DNA of 64,000 nt from Tenacibaculum mesophilum. Lineage in GTDB: Bacteria; Bacteroidota; Bacteroidia; Flavobacteriales; Flavobacteriaceae. The notes beneath the pieces are model-generated. The model did not search any database. It had not been told where the DNA came from and saw only the letters and a program-made list of their open reading frames with translations. The stretch covers positions 2,660,001 to 2,724,000 of the forward strand of contig NZ_CP032544.1 of NCBI RefSeq assembly GCF_003867075.1. The letters are read 5' to 3'. The position numbers and the translations under genes are program-made. This document shows positions 47,774 through 56,467 of this stretch, piece after piece. Each line of letters begins with the position of its first letter. Position 1 is the first letter of the stretch.

Positions 47774-48172
47774 ATGGGATCATTTAGAGCAAGTTTCGAA
47801 TTCGCAGGAAAAGAATTCGACGTATTACAAGCTGAGTACAGCTTAAACAGAAACACAGACACAAAAGGTAAACCATCTTCAAGTGTAAACGGAGGAAGAG
47901 TTACTTTAACTATTGAATCTACATCAGATACTTCTGTTATCGAGGCAATGGTGAATAGCCAATTTAAGTCTGTAGATGGAAAAATTGTTTTCAAGAAAAC
48001 AGAAGAAGATTCAAAAATGAAAGAAGTGGAGTTTAAAAACGCTTATATCGTTTATTTCAAAGAAGATTTAGATGTAAACAACGAAATTCCAATGAAATTA
48101 ACAGTTACTTTCTCAGCTGAAGAATTATTAATTGGTAACGCTAACTTAGACAATCGTTGGCCAGTAGCTTAA
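47774..48172 (+). CDS. tssD: type VI secretion tube protein TssD (Hcp)
   Basis: 132 residues. MGSFRASFEFAGKEFDVLQAEYSLNRNTDTKGKPSS, then GGRVTLTIESTSDTSVIEAM and a final ELLIGNANLDNRWPV are typical of the Bacteroidetes (subtype iii) Hcp family. Hexamers stack to form the injected tube, and Hcp also escorts small effectors. First gene of the island and followed by its own terminator, which would keep its level above that of downstream genes. Confidence 0.92.
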   Translation: MGSFRASFEFAGKEFDVLQAEYSLNRNTDTKGKPSSSVNGGRVTLTIESTSDTSVIEAMVNSQFKSVDGKIVFKKTEEDSKMKEVEFKNAYIVYFKEDLDVNNEIPMKLTVTFSAEELLIGNANLDNRWPVA

Positions 48173-48180
48173 TATAAAAC

Positions 48181-48217
48181 AATGCCTAAGTTTTAAACTT
48201 AGGCATTGCCTTTTTTA
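48181..48217 (+). terminator. terminator after hcp
   Basis: AATGCCTAAGTTT and AAACTTAGGCATT stem, then GCCTTTTTTAA. It sits between hcp and the next gene of the same direction, so partial read-through is expected. Confidence 0.8.
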
Positions 48218-48230
48218 ATACCTAAGCTAT

Positions 48231-48728
48231 ATGAAAAAGGTAGAGATAGTTGTTACAAATGAAAAAGAAGGATTAGCTAGAATCACTAGTTATCCTTATC
48301 GTCCTGATAAAAAAAGATATGAGGTTCCTTTATATAAAGTGTATGTAAAAAATCTTGAAACTCAAAAAACACATGAATTTAAAGCTATTAGGTTTGGTGT
48401 AAAACGTACAAAACTTAAAGCAGCGCATGTTGTAGGTCTTCAAGATAATCAAGAATATACACTGCAGTGGAGTTATATAACTACAATGCGAGAAATGGCT
48501 TGGAGAGTTTATTCAGGCTTTTTTATACATAGAGGTCCTGCTAACCCTTTAGCGGGTTTTGGTTCAATAGGTTGTGTTGAAATATGTGGAGTTGGAGAAT
48601 GGGAAAGATTCAATACTTTAATTAAGCAAATTACAAAGTGTAGTAGTGAAGAAGAAGTTAGTTTGAATAAATTGGCAAAAGTTATTTATAAAAAAGCTAC
48701 TAGACCGATACTAAAACTAATACCTTAA
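48231..48728 (+). CDS. putative T6SS effector with L,D-transpeptidase-like motif
   Basis: 165 residues with no signal peptide. The central motif reads FFIHRGPANPLAGFGSIGC with His100, Ser112, Gly114 and Cys115, followed by VEICGVGEWERF. A His about 15 residues before an S-x-G-C is the catalytic pattern of YkuD-type L,D-transpeptidases and of T6SS effectors of the Tlde1 kind, which damage peptidoglycan. It lies between hcp and vgrG with a lipoprotein gene right after it, the layout of an effector/immunity pair. The motif and context are seen; fold and activity are inferred. Confidence 0.6.
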   Translation: MKKVEIVVTNEKEGLARITSYPYRPDKKRYEVPLYKVYVKNLETQKTHEFKAIRFGVKRTKLKAAHVVGLQDNQEYTLQWSYITTMREMAWRVYSGFFIHRGPANPLAGFGSIGCVEICGVGEWERFNTLIKQITKCSSEEEVSLNKLAKVIYKKATRPILKLIP

Positions 48729-48731
48729 TAA

Positions 48732-49334
48732 ATGATTTTTCAAAAATCATATAGTTACATATATATCTTATTGTTTTTCTTGTTTGCATGTAAAAGTACA
48801 TCATCGTTAGGTCAAAAGAAAGACAACAAGTATTATACAGTGTTTTCTGAATTGAAAGAAGACAATAGCTATCTTAATGAATTGTTTAAGGAGCTAAAAG
48901 ATGATTTTAATCTTTGTGAGGTTACTGAATCTCAAAAAAAGATTTATAAAAAATATCCTAAAGTTTTTTTAGAAGAATTAGCACGAAGTTTTGAAAACAC
49001 GTCTTTTTTAAAAGTTAAAAGTTTAAAAACGCTTTCTGTTTTATCGTTAAAAGAAAAACAAGAATACAATGATTTGTGTATAAGTATTGAAGAATGGGAT
49101 TTTGATAAAATTAGCGATGCACACACAGTTTTTAATAATCTAAAAAAGTACAGAGAAAAAGAAATAAAATTCAATACAATAAATTGGATATGGGTAACAT
49201 ATGATAATCGTATTTATAGGATTAGTTCAGATAATCATAGTGTTACTAATGAGGAGATGGTTAGAGTAAAAAAAAGTTTAACGTCTTTATTAAAAAAGAA
49301 AGGTAATGTTAAAGATTTTGCCTTTTACGAATAA
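48732..49334 (+). CDS. lipoprotein, probable immunity partner of the 48231 effector
   Basis: 200 residues. The signal peptide SYIYILLFFLFACKSTSS gives a lipobox with Cys at about 17-19. The rest is a Lys/Glu/Asn-rich, mostly helical domain with no known family. It begins 3 nt after the putative cell-wall effector, so both are translated together. A periplasm-facing lipoprotein is where immunity to a peptidoglycan-targeting effector would act. The function is inferred purely from type and position. Confidence 0.55.
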   Translation: MIFQKSYSYIYILLFFLFACKSTSSLGQKKDNKYYTVFSELKEDNSYLNELFKELKDDFNLCEVTESQKKIYKKYPKVFLEELARSFENTSFLKVKSLKTLSVLSLKEKQEYNDLCISIEEWDFDKISDAHTVFNNLKKYREKEIKFNTINWIWVTYDNRIYRISSDNHSVTNEEMVRVKKSLTSLLKKKGNVKDFAFYE

Positions 49335-49346
49335 AAAAAATAAATT

Positions 49347-51107
49347 ATGAAAAAATTTGATACTAAAATTAGTATAGACGGGCAGTTTATTGATTATTAT
49401 GAATCAATAAGCTTGGCGCAACAAATATATAATCATCACTTTTTCTGTGTTGAATTAGATTATCAAGTTATTGAAAAGTTAGGAACACATACAATAGATG
49501 CTTCTAAAAAATGGCTAGGAAAAGATATGATGATTGTTTTTGAAGATTATAGCTTTTCAGGAGTAATAACTAATATAGAGTTAGTACATAACAATGGGTT
49601 TGAGAGTAGGTTGCATGTATCAGGCTATTCAAAAACCATTTTGTTAGAGGCAGGTAAACACTTGCAGTCTTGGTTAAAAAAAGAGTTATCTACCATAATA
49701 AAAGATGTAACAGAGCAAGCTAGTGTTAAAGCTGAGGTAACCCCAGTTTTTAAAGAAGAGATAGAATATGAATGTCAGTATAACGAAAGTCATTATACAC
49801 TAATTAAACGTTTAGCAAAACAATATAATGAATGGTTATATTACGATGGTCAAAAACTATTATTTGGCAAGCCTTCTTCTCAAAAAGCAGCTATAGAGCT
49901 TATTTATGGAAAAGATTTACCTTCTTTACATATAGGTATTGAAACAAAACCAAATAATTTTAGTGCATTTTCCTATAACAGTTTATTAGATGAAAAACAT
50001 TCAGAAAAAGTAAAAGGAAATGTAAAAGGTCTTAACGAATTAGGAGCTCATTCATTTAAAGCGTCTAAAGACGTGTTTAAATTAGCGTCTAATCAACATT
50101 TAAATGGTGTTTTTAACGACAAATCTAAAATAGAAAAAGCGATAGAAGCTTTACGATCTTCAAAAATGGCAAATAGTCATGTAATTAAAGGTAAATCAAA
50201 CAAACAAAGTTTAACTGTAGGATCTATAATTAAAGTTTTAGCAACAGGGTTTAAAGATGGAGAGGGAGCAAAAGAGCAGAAGCCTTATGGAGAGTATATT
50301 ATAACTGAAATAGAGCATGAAGCCTTTAAAGATGGATATGAAAATAGTTTTACCGCAATAGCTTCTAGTGTAGAAGTTTTACCTACCAATTTTGAAGTTA
50401 ATTTCCCAATTGCTGAACCACAGCTAGCTACAGTCGTATCCAACAAAGATCCAGAGAATAAAGGAAGAGTTCAAGTAAAATTCCAGTGGCAAGTAGATAA
50501 TATGAAATCTAGTTGGATACCAGTACTAACTCCCGATGGTGGTAAAAGTGATCAAGTGAATGTTAATAGAGGGTTTGTTTTTGTTCCAGAAGAAGGAGAT
50601 CAAGTAATGATAGGGTTTAGGTATAATACTCCTAATCGTCCATTTGTAATGGGAAGTTTTTTTAATGGAAAAACAGGAGCAGGAGGAAGTGATAACAATA
50701 AAATAAAAAGGATTACAACTCGTAGTGGAAGTACCATAACGTTTAATGATGATGAAGGAAAAGGAAAAATAACAGTTAGTGATCCAAGTGGAAGCACGGT
50801 TACATTGAATGGAGATGAAACCATTAGCATTAGTGCACCTAAAAGTATAACGCTAAGTTCAGAAGAAATTAAAATAGAAGCTAGTAAATCTGTAACTATA
50901 GATGGTAAAGACGAAGTTTCTGTAAACTCTAAGAAAATAGTACAAGAGGGAAGTGATTTAGTAGAAATAAAAACAAAATCGAACCTTAAAATAGAATCTA
51001 AAACACAAGAAACTAAGTCGAGTAAATATAGTGTAGAAGGGAAAAGTGTAGATATTCAAGGAATGAATACTAGTGTAAAAGGAAATGTTAAGCTAAGCTT
51101 AAACTAA
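49347..51107 (+). CDS. vgrG: type VI secretion spike protein VgrG (TssI)
   Basis: 586 residues. A gp27-like base (about 1-340, with YNESHYTLIKRLAKQYNEWLYYDG) leads to the gp5 OB-fold (about 350-450, with ATVVSNKDPENKGRVQVKFQW and PEEGDQVMIGFRYNTPNRPFVMGSFFNG) and a C-terminal beta-helix needle with repeats such as KITVSDPSGSTVTLNGDE. No toxin domain follows, so cargo is carried through partner proteins. It sits 12 nt after the lipoprotein gene. Confidence 0.94.
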   Translation: MKKFDTKISIDGQFIDYYESISLAQQIYNHHFFCVELDYQVIEKLGTHTIDASKKWLGKDMMIVFEDYSFSGVITNIELVHNNGFESRLHVSGYSKTILLEAGKHLQSWLKKELSTIIKDVTEQASVKAEVTPVFKEEIEYECQYNESHYTLIKRLAKQYNEWLYYDGQKLLFGKPSSQKAAIELIYGKDLPSLHIGIETKPNNFSAFSYNSLLDEKHSEKVKGNVKGLNELGAHSFKASKDVFKLASNQHLNGVFNDKSKIEKAIEALRSSKMANSHVIKGKSNKQSLTVGSIIKVLATGFKDGEGAKEQKPYGEYIITEIEHEAFKDGYENSFTAIASSVEVLPTNFEVNFPIAEPQLATVVSNKDPENKGRVQVKFQWQVDNMKSSWIPVLTPDGGKSDQVNVNRGFVFVPEEGDQVMIGFRYNTPNRPFVMGSFFNGKTGAGGSDNNKIKRITTRSGSTITFNDDEGKGKITVSDPSGSTVTLNGDETISISAPKSITLSSEEIKIEASKSVTIDGKDEVSVNSKKIVQEGSDLVEIKTKSNLKIESKTQETKSSKYSVEGKSVDIQGMNTSVKGNVKLSLN

Positions 51108-51118
51108 ATTAATTAGCT

Positions 51119-52447
51119 ATGCAGGAGAATAATGCTATAACACATAGAATTACACAACTACAAACAAAATGGTTTAGAAAAGTAAAAGAAGATACAAAAC
51201 TGGTAAGATGGCTGATTGAAGAAAATGAGTATAGAATGCTAGAAGCTTTTGTGTTGTTAGAATCGGGAGAACATGGAGTTTTGTCAGAATTCTTTTTCCC
51301 GTTTACAATACCTTTTTTCGATAACAAAGAGGAATCTTTTGCTTTAAACCTAAAAAATGCTTGGATTGACACATGGAATAATAAACAGTATAGAGATGAA
51401 GTTCCTAAAAAACTTTTACCACAATGGCAAAGTCAGCCTTATGAGAATACAGCTGTAAAGAATAGAGAACAAGAGTTCTTGGAGTGTATGAGTTCTTTTG
51501 CACAAGCTATTTCTAATAATGCTAGGTTGGTGCTAGTTTTATTACCTCAAAATTTAAAACAATTAGGAAAACAATGGGGAAATTGGGTGTTGTCTTTAAC
51601 TGAAAAGCTTCCAGATAATTTACAAATAATGGTTGTAGATTATAAAGATAGTAAAGCTTTTAGGTATATACCAAACGAGGTAAAAGAAGTAAGTATAGAA
51701 GCCAATTTAAAGATGTTTCAGGCTATGAAAGAAATAGTAGCTTCTTCTGGAGATGCTCATGAACCAGGAATAGCTATAAATACCTGTCTTTTAAACATAT
51801 TTGAAGAGCTTCAAAAAGAAAACATACGTGGAGTTGAATTGTGGGGAAATAAAGGTATTGAAGTAGCTAAAGAAGCAGCCAGTAAAAGTTTAGAGGCAAC
51901 GGTGCTTATTACTTATGGTAGTGCATACTTTCAGCTTAAAAAGTACGATAAAGCATTGGTTAAATTTAAAAACGCTTTAACAGTTTGCTATGATGGAATT
52001 GCTCAAGACGATACAGTTTGTGAGAGTTTATTAATTCAGGGATACAATTTTACAGCAGCCACTTACCATGTAAAAAGAAATAAAAGTGAAGCTATTGAAT
52101 ACTATTTAAAAACAGCAGAAACAGCTAAAAGCTATCAAGTATATCCAACTTATATAGAATCAATCAGGTTAGCTTCCGAATTATCAGTAAAACAATTTAA
52201 CAGTAAAGAAGCCTACAAGTTACTTAACAACTGTTTTGAAACGGTAAAAGAGTTGGATAAAACAATGTTACGTTACACAACTTTTTTTTTAGTGTGCGAA
52301 AAACTGTATGATAAATACCATGCAAACAATGAGAAAGATGCAGCAATAACAGTTGAAAATTTGGCAAAGAGTATTTGGGGAGAACATTGGAAAAAACCTA
52401 AGCCAGAAGAAATGATACAACCAGTTAGTATGATAACAAATACCTAA
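51119..52447 (+). CDS. TPR-like protein of the vgrG island, possible effector adaptor
   Basis: 442 residues, no signal. The N-terminal part (RKVKEDTKLVRWLIEENEYRMLEAFVLLES, FFFPFTIPFFDNKEESFALNL) is specific to Bacteroidetes vgrG islands in my recollection. The C-terminal half (about 225-420) has helical TPR-like repeats (SLEATVLITYGSAYFQLKKYDKALVKF-type). Its place between vgrG and the PAAR gene suggests a chaperone or adaptor that loads the Rhs protein onto the spike, as DUF4123 or EagR proteins do elsewhere. That role is inference. Confidence 0.65.
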   Translation: MQENNAITHRITQLQTKWFRKVKEDTKLVRWLIEENEYRMLEAFVLLESGEHGVLSEFFFPFTIPFFDNKEESFALNLKNAWIDTWNNKQYRDEVPKKLLPQWQSQPYENTAVKNREQEFLECMSSFAQAISNNARLVLVLLPQNLKQLGKQWGNWVLSLTEKLPDNLQIMVVDYKDSKAFRYIPNEVKEVSIEANLKMFQAMKEIVASSGDAHEPGIAINTCLLNIFEELQKENIRGVELWGNKGIEVAKEAASKSLEATVLITYGSAYFQLKKYDKALVKFKNALTVCYDGIAQDDTVCESLLIQGYNFTAATYHVKRNKSEAIEYYLKTAETAKSYQVYPTYIESIRLASELSVKQFNSKEAYKLLNNCFETVKELDKTMLRYTTFFLVCEKLYDKYHANNEKDAAITVENLAKSIWGEHWKKPKPEEMIQPVSMITNT

Positions 52448-52453
52448 AAAAAT

Positions 52454-53041
52454 ATGCAGCCAGCATCAAAACATACAAATATAGCAATGGGTATAGATAT
52501 TCATTTTGTAACTATACCACCATCACCAGCACCAATTCCTATACCACACCCTTTTATAGGAATGATTTTCGACCCAATGGATTATATTCCTGTTATAGGA
52601 ACCAATGTGTATGTAAACAATCAAAAACGAGCAAATGCAGGTACTATGGCTACTTTAGGAACCATAAAACACTTTCCTTTAGGAGCCGGATTTTATCCTG
52701 CTACTATGCCGTTAATAGACCATGAAGGATTGCACTTTTTTGGTAGTAAAACAGTAGAAGTAGATAGCTCTTATTTTAGTGTTGCAAGTTATAATATGAT
52801 GACTTGTAGTTGTATAGGGATTCCTTTAGGATCGCCAAATATGTACACACCTACCACTACTACAATACCTATTCCAGCAGGACCTCCTGTTATTGTAGGT
52901 GGACCTCAAGTACCCGATTTAATGGGAGTTGTTATGAAACTCGCTATGCTAGGAGGCCTAAAGTTTTTAATGAAATTTGGAGGTAAAACCTTTAAAAAAC
53001 TTGCTAAAAAATTAAAGAAAGGTTGTAATTGCCCATCATAA
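52454..53041 (+). CDS. PAAR-like spike-tip protein
   Basis: 195 residues. PSPAPIPIPHPFIGMI, YIPVIGTNVYVNN, RANAGTMATLGTI, and later LGSPNMYTPTTTTIPIP are turns of a PAAR-like cone of the Rhs-associated type. The C-terminus has a hydrophobic segment (LMGVVMKLAMLGGLKFLMKF) and a Lys-rich end with Cys pair (KKGCNC). It should sharpen the VgrG spike and hold the Rhs protein encoded 22 nt downstream. Confidence 0.82.
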   Translation: MQPASKHTNIAMGIDIHFVTIPPSPAPIPIPHPFIGMIFDPMDYIPVIGTNVYVNNQKRANAGTMATLGTIKHFPLGAGFYPATMPLIDHEGLHFFGSKTVEVDSSYFSVASYNMMTCSCIGIPLGSPNMYTPTTTTIPIPAGPPVIVGGPQVPDLMGVVMKLAMLGGLKFLMKFGGKTFKKLAKKLKKGCNCPS

Positions 53042-53062
53042 AACCTAAAAAAGAAAAAAGCT

Positions 53063-56000
53063 ATGTTACACATCCCAACCGGACAGTTAAACATCCAAAA
53101 TACCGATTTTGAATTGCCAGGAATTATTCCGTTTGAATGGAAACGAAATAACCAATCTTGGGTAACCTACAATAAAAGTGATTTAGGTACTATTTGGACA
53201 CATAATTTTGACCAATATTTAGAGTTAGTTGTTCACGAACAATATATTAACTGGAAAAAAAACAATGGAAGCATTGTATCCATACCTTATGTAGAAGACG
53301 GAGAAGAAAACGTATTTAAAGACGAAAAAATTAGTTATCAACGTAAAGGAAATCAAATTATTCTAGAAAATTACGAAGAAGACTTATGGTATGTGTTTAC
53401 CAAAGATAATTTTTTAGGAAACAACCATTATAAGCTAACGAATGTTCAAAAATATCAATTTAGTATTGATTTGAATTATACAAACGGAATGTTAACGCTT
53501 ATTACCGATACCGCCAATCGTGAAATTACCTTTTTACGTAACGAAAATAATCTTATAGTACAGGTGCAAGTGCTGGCAGAAGGAAAAATGCATACGTTGG
53601 TGAGCTATGAATACGATGAAGAAAATAGATTAACTTCGGTAACAAATAGTGAAGGTATTACAGAGCAATACGAATACAATAACAACTTTTTAACGAAAAA
53701 AATAGATGGTAATGGAAGCGTATTTTATTGGCAATATGAAAATAAAACAGACGAACCAAAATGTATCAAACGAGGATTCACCGATGGTACAAGTGTAGAG
53801 AAGTTTACATACGAAAAGGGCATTACTAAAATAACAGATGGAAAAGGAAACACGACTACGTATTATATTAATGACGAAAAAATAGTACAAGTACAAAACC
53901 CCTTAGGGCACAGCGAATATTGGGAATATGATTTAAACGATAACCTAATTTGTTATACAGATGCTCTTGGGCAAAACACCTATTACGGTTACGATGTATA
54001 CGGAAACCAAACTCATATTCGGTTGCCAAACGGAGCAGAACTCTTATATACTTATGAAAACAATAAACTAACAAGCGTAACCAATGCTATGGGAGCTGTT
54101 ATGTTGTTAGAATATAACGAAATTGGGCAACTTGTAACACAAATAGGATATACTAACGATATAACACGTTACGAATACAAAAACAATTTACTAACCACGG
54201 TTATTAACCCCAATGGTTTACGAACCTATATCTCATATACTAAAAACTATCAATTAAATACCATAACCGATCATAATAAAGTAGTAACCGAGTGGAAATA
54301 TGATGAGTTAGGTAGAGTACTAACGATAAAAAACAGCGAAAATATAGCAGAAAATTATCGATACGATAGTTTAGGGCGCGTAACAAGCATTGTTACTATG
54401 GAAGCCAACCGTATTAACTTAAAATATGATGCCCTAGGTAATTTAATACAACTAAAAGACGCTCAACATAATATAAATTTTAAATACAATTCTGCAGGCA
54501 AACTCTTAAGTCGCAAACAAAACAATACAGAAATACTTTTTAAATACGACAGAGCCGATAACTTAAAAGCCATAGTTAACGAAGAAAAAAACGTATATAG
54601 CTTTAAGCGCAATGCAGCAGGACACATTGTTAAAGAAATAGGGTTTGATGGAAAAACTCAACGTTATTTAACAAATCCAGTAGGAAATGTAGTTGAAAAA
54701 ATAGACCCTTTAGGAGTAAGTACCAAAATAACATACGATCGTTTAGGAAAAGTAAGCGAAGTAGTTTACCCAAGCGGAGATAAAGAAACTTATCAATACG
54801 ATAAAAACGGACTTTTAGTTCAGGCTATAAATAAAAACGCTACTGTTGTTTTTAAACGAGATGAAACAGGAAATATAATAACCGAAACCCAAAACGGTAT
54901 TGAGGTAAAAAGCACCTATAATGCTATGGGTTATCGTACCCATTTAGAAAGTAGTTTAGGAGCCAATATAGCTATTACTCGTAATAAAGACAACTCAATA
55001 GCCAATACGGTAGCCAAAACAGAAGAAGTGAGTTGGCAAGCACAATATGTCTATGATGCTTTAGGTTTAGAAATAGAACGTAACTTACCAGGAGGAGTAA
55101 CCAATACTTGGCAAAGAAGACCCGACGGAAAACCTGAAGTACATGCGGTTTCAGTAAATGAAAAACAAACCACACATAGGCGCTATAGTTGGGATATAAA
55201 CGACAAGCTTACACGAATTTTTGACAATATAGCAAACAAAGGAGTTGCTTTTAGTTATGACGCTTTTAATAACTTAGCCAAAGCAGGGTATTCAGATGGT
55301 AGTTTTGACTATAAACTACCCGATGCAGTAGGTAATTTATACCAAACCGAAGCTCAAAATGAACGAACCTATGGTAAAGCAGGTCAGTTACTATCGTGCC
55401 CAGATTTTGAATATAGCTATGATGCTAATGGTAATTTAGTAGAAAAAAGAGCTAAAAAAAGTGTTGAGGTTTGGCGTTATACATGGGAAGAAAACGGAAT
55501 GCTCTCTCAGGTAATAAAACCTAATAAAGATGTTATTTCATTTACGTACGATGCTTTAGGCAGGCGTATAAGTAAACAATACAACGACCAAAAAATAACC
55601 TATTGGGTGTACGATAAAAATGTGCCTTTACACGAGTGGAGTCTGTTGGAAAAGGAAGATTTAGTTACTTGGATTTTTGAAGAAGACAGCTTTGTACCGC
55701 AAGCAAAAATACAAAACAATGAAACTTATTCTATTATTACCGATCATTTAGGTACACCTATACAAGCATATCATAGTAGTGGTAAAAAAGTATGGGAATG
55801 TGAGTTGGATATATACGGAAAAGCTCGTAGTTTTACGGGAGAAAAAACGTTCATTCCTTTTCGTTACCAAGGGCAGTATGAAGATGAGGAGACGGGATTG
55901 TATTATAATAGGCTTCGTTATTATTCGATTGAAACGGGGGGGTATATTTCTCAAGATCCAATAGGATTAGTTGGGGGAATGCCTAACATGTATTCTTATG

Positions 56001-56464
56001 TAGCAGATTCTAATAACTGGGTTGATGTTTTTGGGTTAATGCCTTTGAGTAATCCCGTAAACCAAGGACATCACATAGTTCCACATAAGGCAGCTACTGA
56101 TTTGGGTATAGAACCATTTAATAAACAAACAGGTGTGCCAAGTATGTATTGGAGCGATTCACAATTCTCTTCTGGTAATAATCACAGTGCTATGCATGGG
56201 TATAACGGTTTAGGGTCAGATACCAAGCCTTTGGTTAAAGCAGATCAGATCAAAAAAGCAGGAATGTCAAACGATGAATGGTTAACTTCATTACAGAAAC
56301 ATTACAATAATCCAGCAATTCAGAAATACAAAGGAGACCTTCATCTAATTAATAGCGACGGAACAAAGGGTAAGTTAATAAAAACGAATGTATCTCCTCA
56401 AGAAGCATGGGAGTTAACAAAAAAATGGGCTAAAGAACAAGGAATTGAAGTTAAATGTAAGTAA
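53063..56464 (+). CDS. Rhs protein with C-terminal HNH-type nuclease toxin
   Basis: 1133 residues. N-terminal DUF6531 (about 1-100, TDFELPGIIPFEWKRNNQSW), then about twenty YD repeats (GNLIQLKDAQHN, YDALGRRISKQY and so on) that build a shell, and the core end [21 protein letters not shown] ... SQDPIGLVGG ... NNWVDVFGL at about 930-992. The toxin is the last 141 residues, with GHHIVPHKAA near 1001, the His pair of AHH/HNH nucleases. Delivered by VgrG and the PAAR protein, it should cut DNA. A 322-residue gene 3 nt later is the likely immunity. Confidence 0.88.
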   Translation: MLHIPTGQLNIQNTDFELPGIIPFEWKRNNQSWVTYNKSDLGTIWTHNFDQYLELVVHEQYINWKKNNGSIVSIPYVEDGEENVFKDEKISYQRKGNQIILENYEEDLWYVFTKDNFLGNNHYKLTNVQKYQFSIDLNYTNGMLTLITDTANREITFLRNENNLIVQVQVLAEGKMHTLVSYEYDEENRLTSVTNSEGITEQYEYNNNFLTKKIDGNGSVFYWQYENKTDEPKCIKRGFTDGTSVEKFTYEKGITKITDGKGNTTTYYINDEKIVQVQNPLGHSEYWEYDLNDNLICYTDALGQNTYYGYDVYGNQTHIRLPNGAELLYTYENNKLTSVTNAMGAVMLLEYNEIGQLVTQIGYTNDITRYEYKNNLLTTVINPNGLRTYISYTKNYQLNTITDHNKVVTEWKYDELGRVLTIKNSENIAENYRYDSLGRVTSIVTMEANRINLKYDALGNLIQLKDAQHNINFKYNSAGKLLSRKQNNTEILFKYDRADNLKAIVNEEKNVYSFKRNAAGHIVKEIGFDGKTQRYLTNPVGNVVEKIDPLGVSTKITYDRLGKVSEVVYPSGDKETYQYDKNGLLVQAINKNATVVFKRDETGNIITETQNGIEVKSTYNAMGYRTHLESSLGANIAITRNKDNSIANTVAKTEEVSWQAQYVYDALGLEIERNLPGGVTNTWQRRPDGKPEVHAVSVNEKQTTHRRYSWDINDKLTRIFDNIANKGVAFSYDAFNNLAKAGYSDGSFDYKLPDAVGNLYQTEAQNERTYGKAGQLLSCPDFEYSYDANGNLVEKRAKKSVEVWRYTWEENGMLSQVIKPNKDVISFTYDALGRRISKQYNDQKITYWVYDKNVPLHEWSLLEKEDLVTWIFEEDSFVPQAKIQNNETYSIITDHLGTPIQAYHSSGKKVWECELDIYGKARSFTGEKTFIPFRYQGQYEDEETGLYYNRLRYYSIETGGYISQDPIGLVGGMPNMYSYVADSNNWVDVFGLMPLSNPVNQGHHIVPHKAATDLGIEPFNKQTGVPSMYWSDSQFSSGNNHSAMHGYNGLGSDTKPLVKADQIKKAGMSNDEWLTSLQKHYNNPAIQKYKGDLHLINSDGTKGKLIKTNVSPQEAWELTKKWAKEQGIEVKCK

Positions 56465-56467
56465 TTT

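Noticed and set aside
53690..55954. Several 60-70-residue frames opposite the rhs gene
   Set aside because: Periodic shadows of YD repeats without promoters or conserved content.
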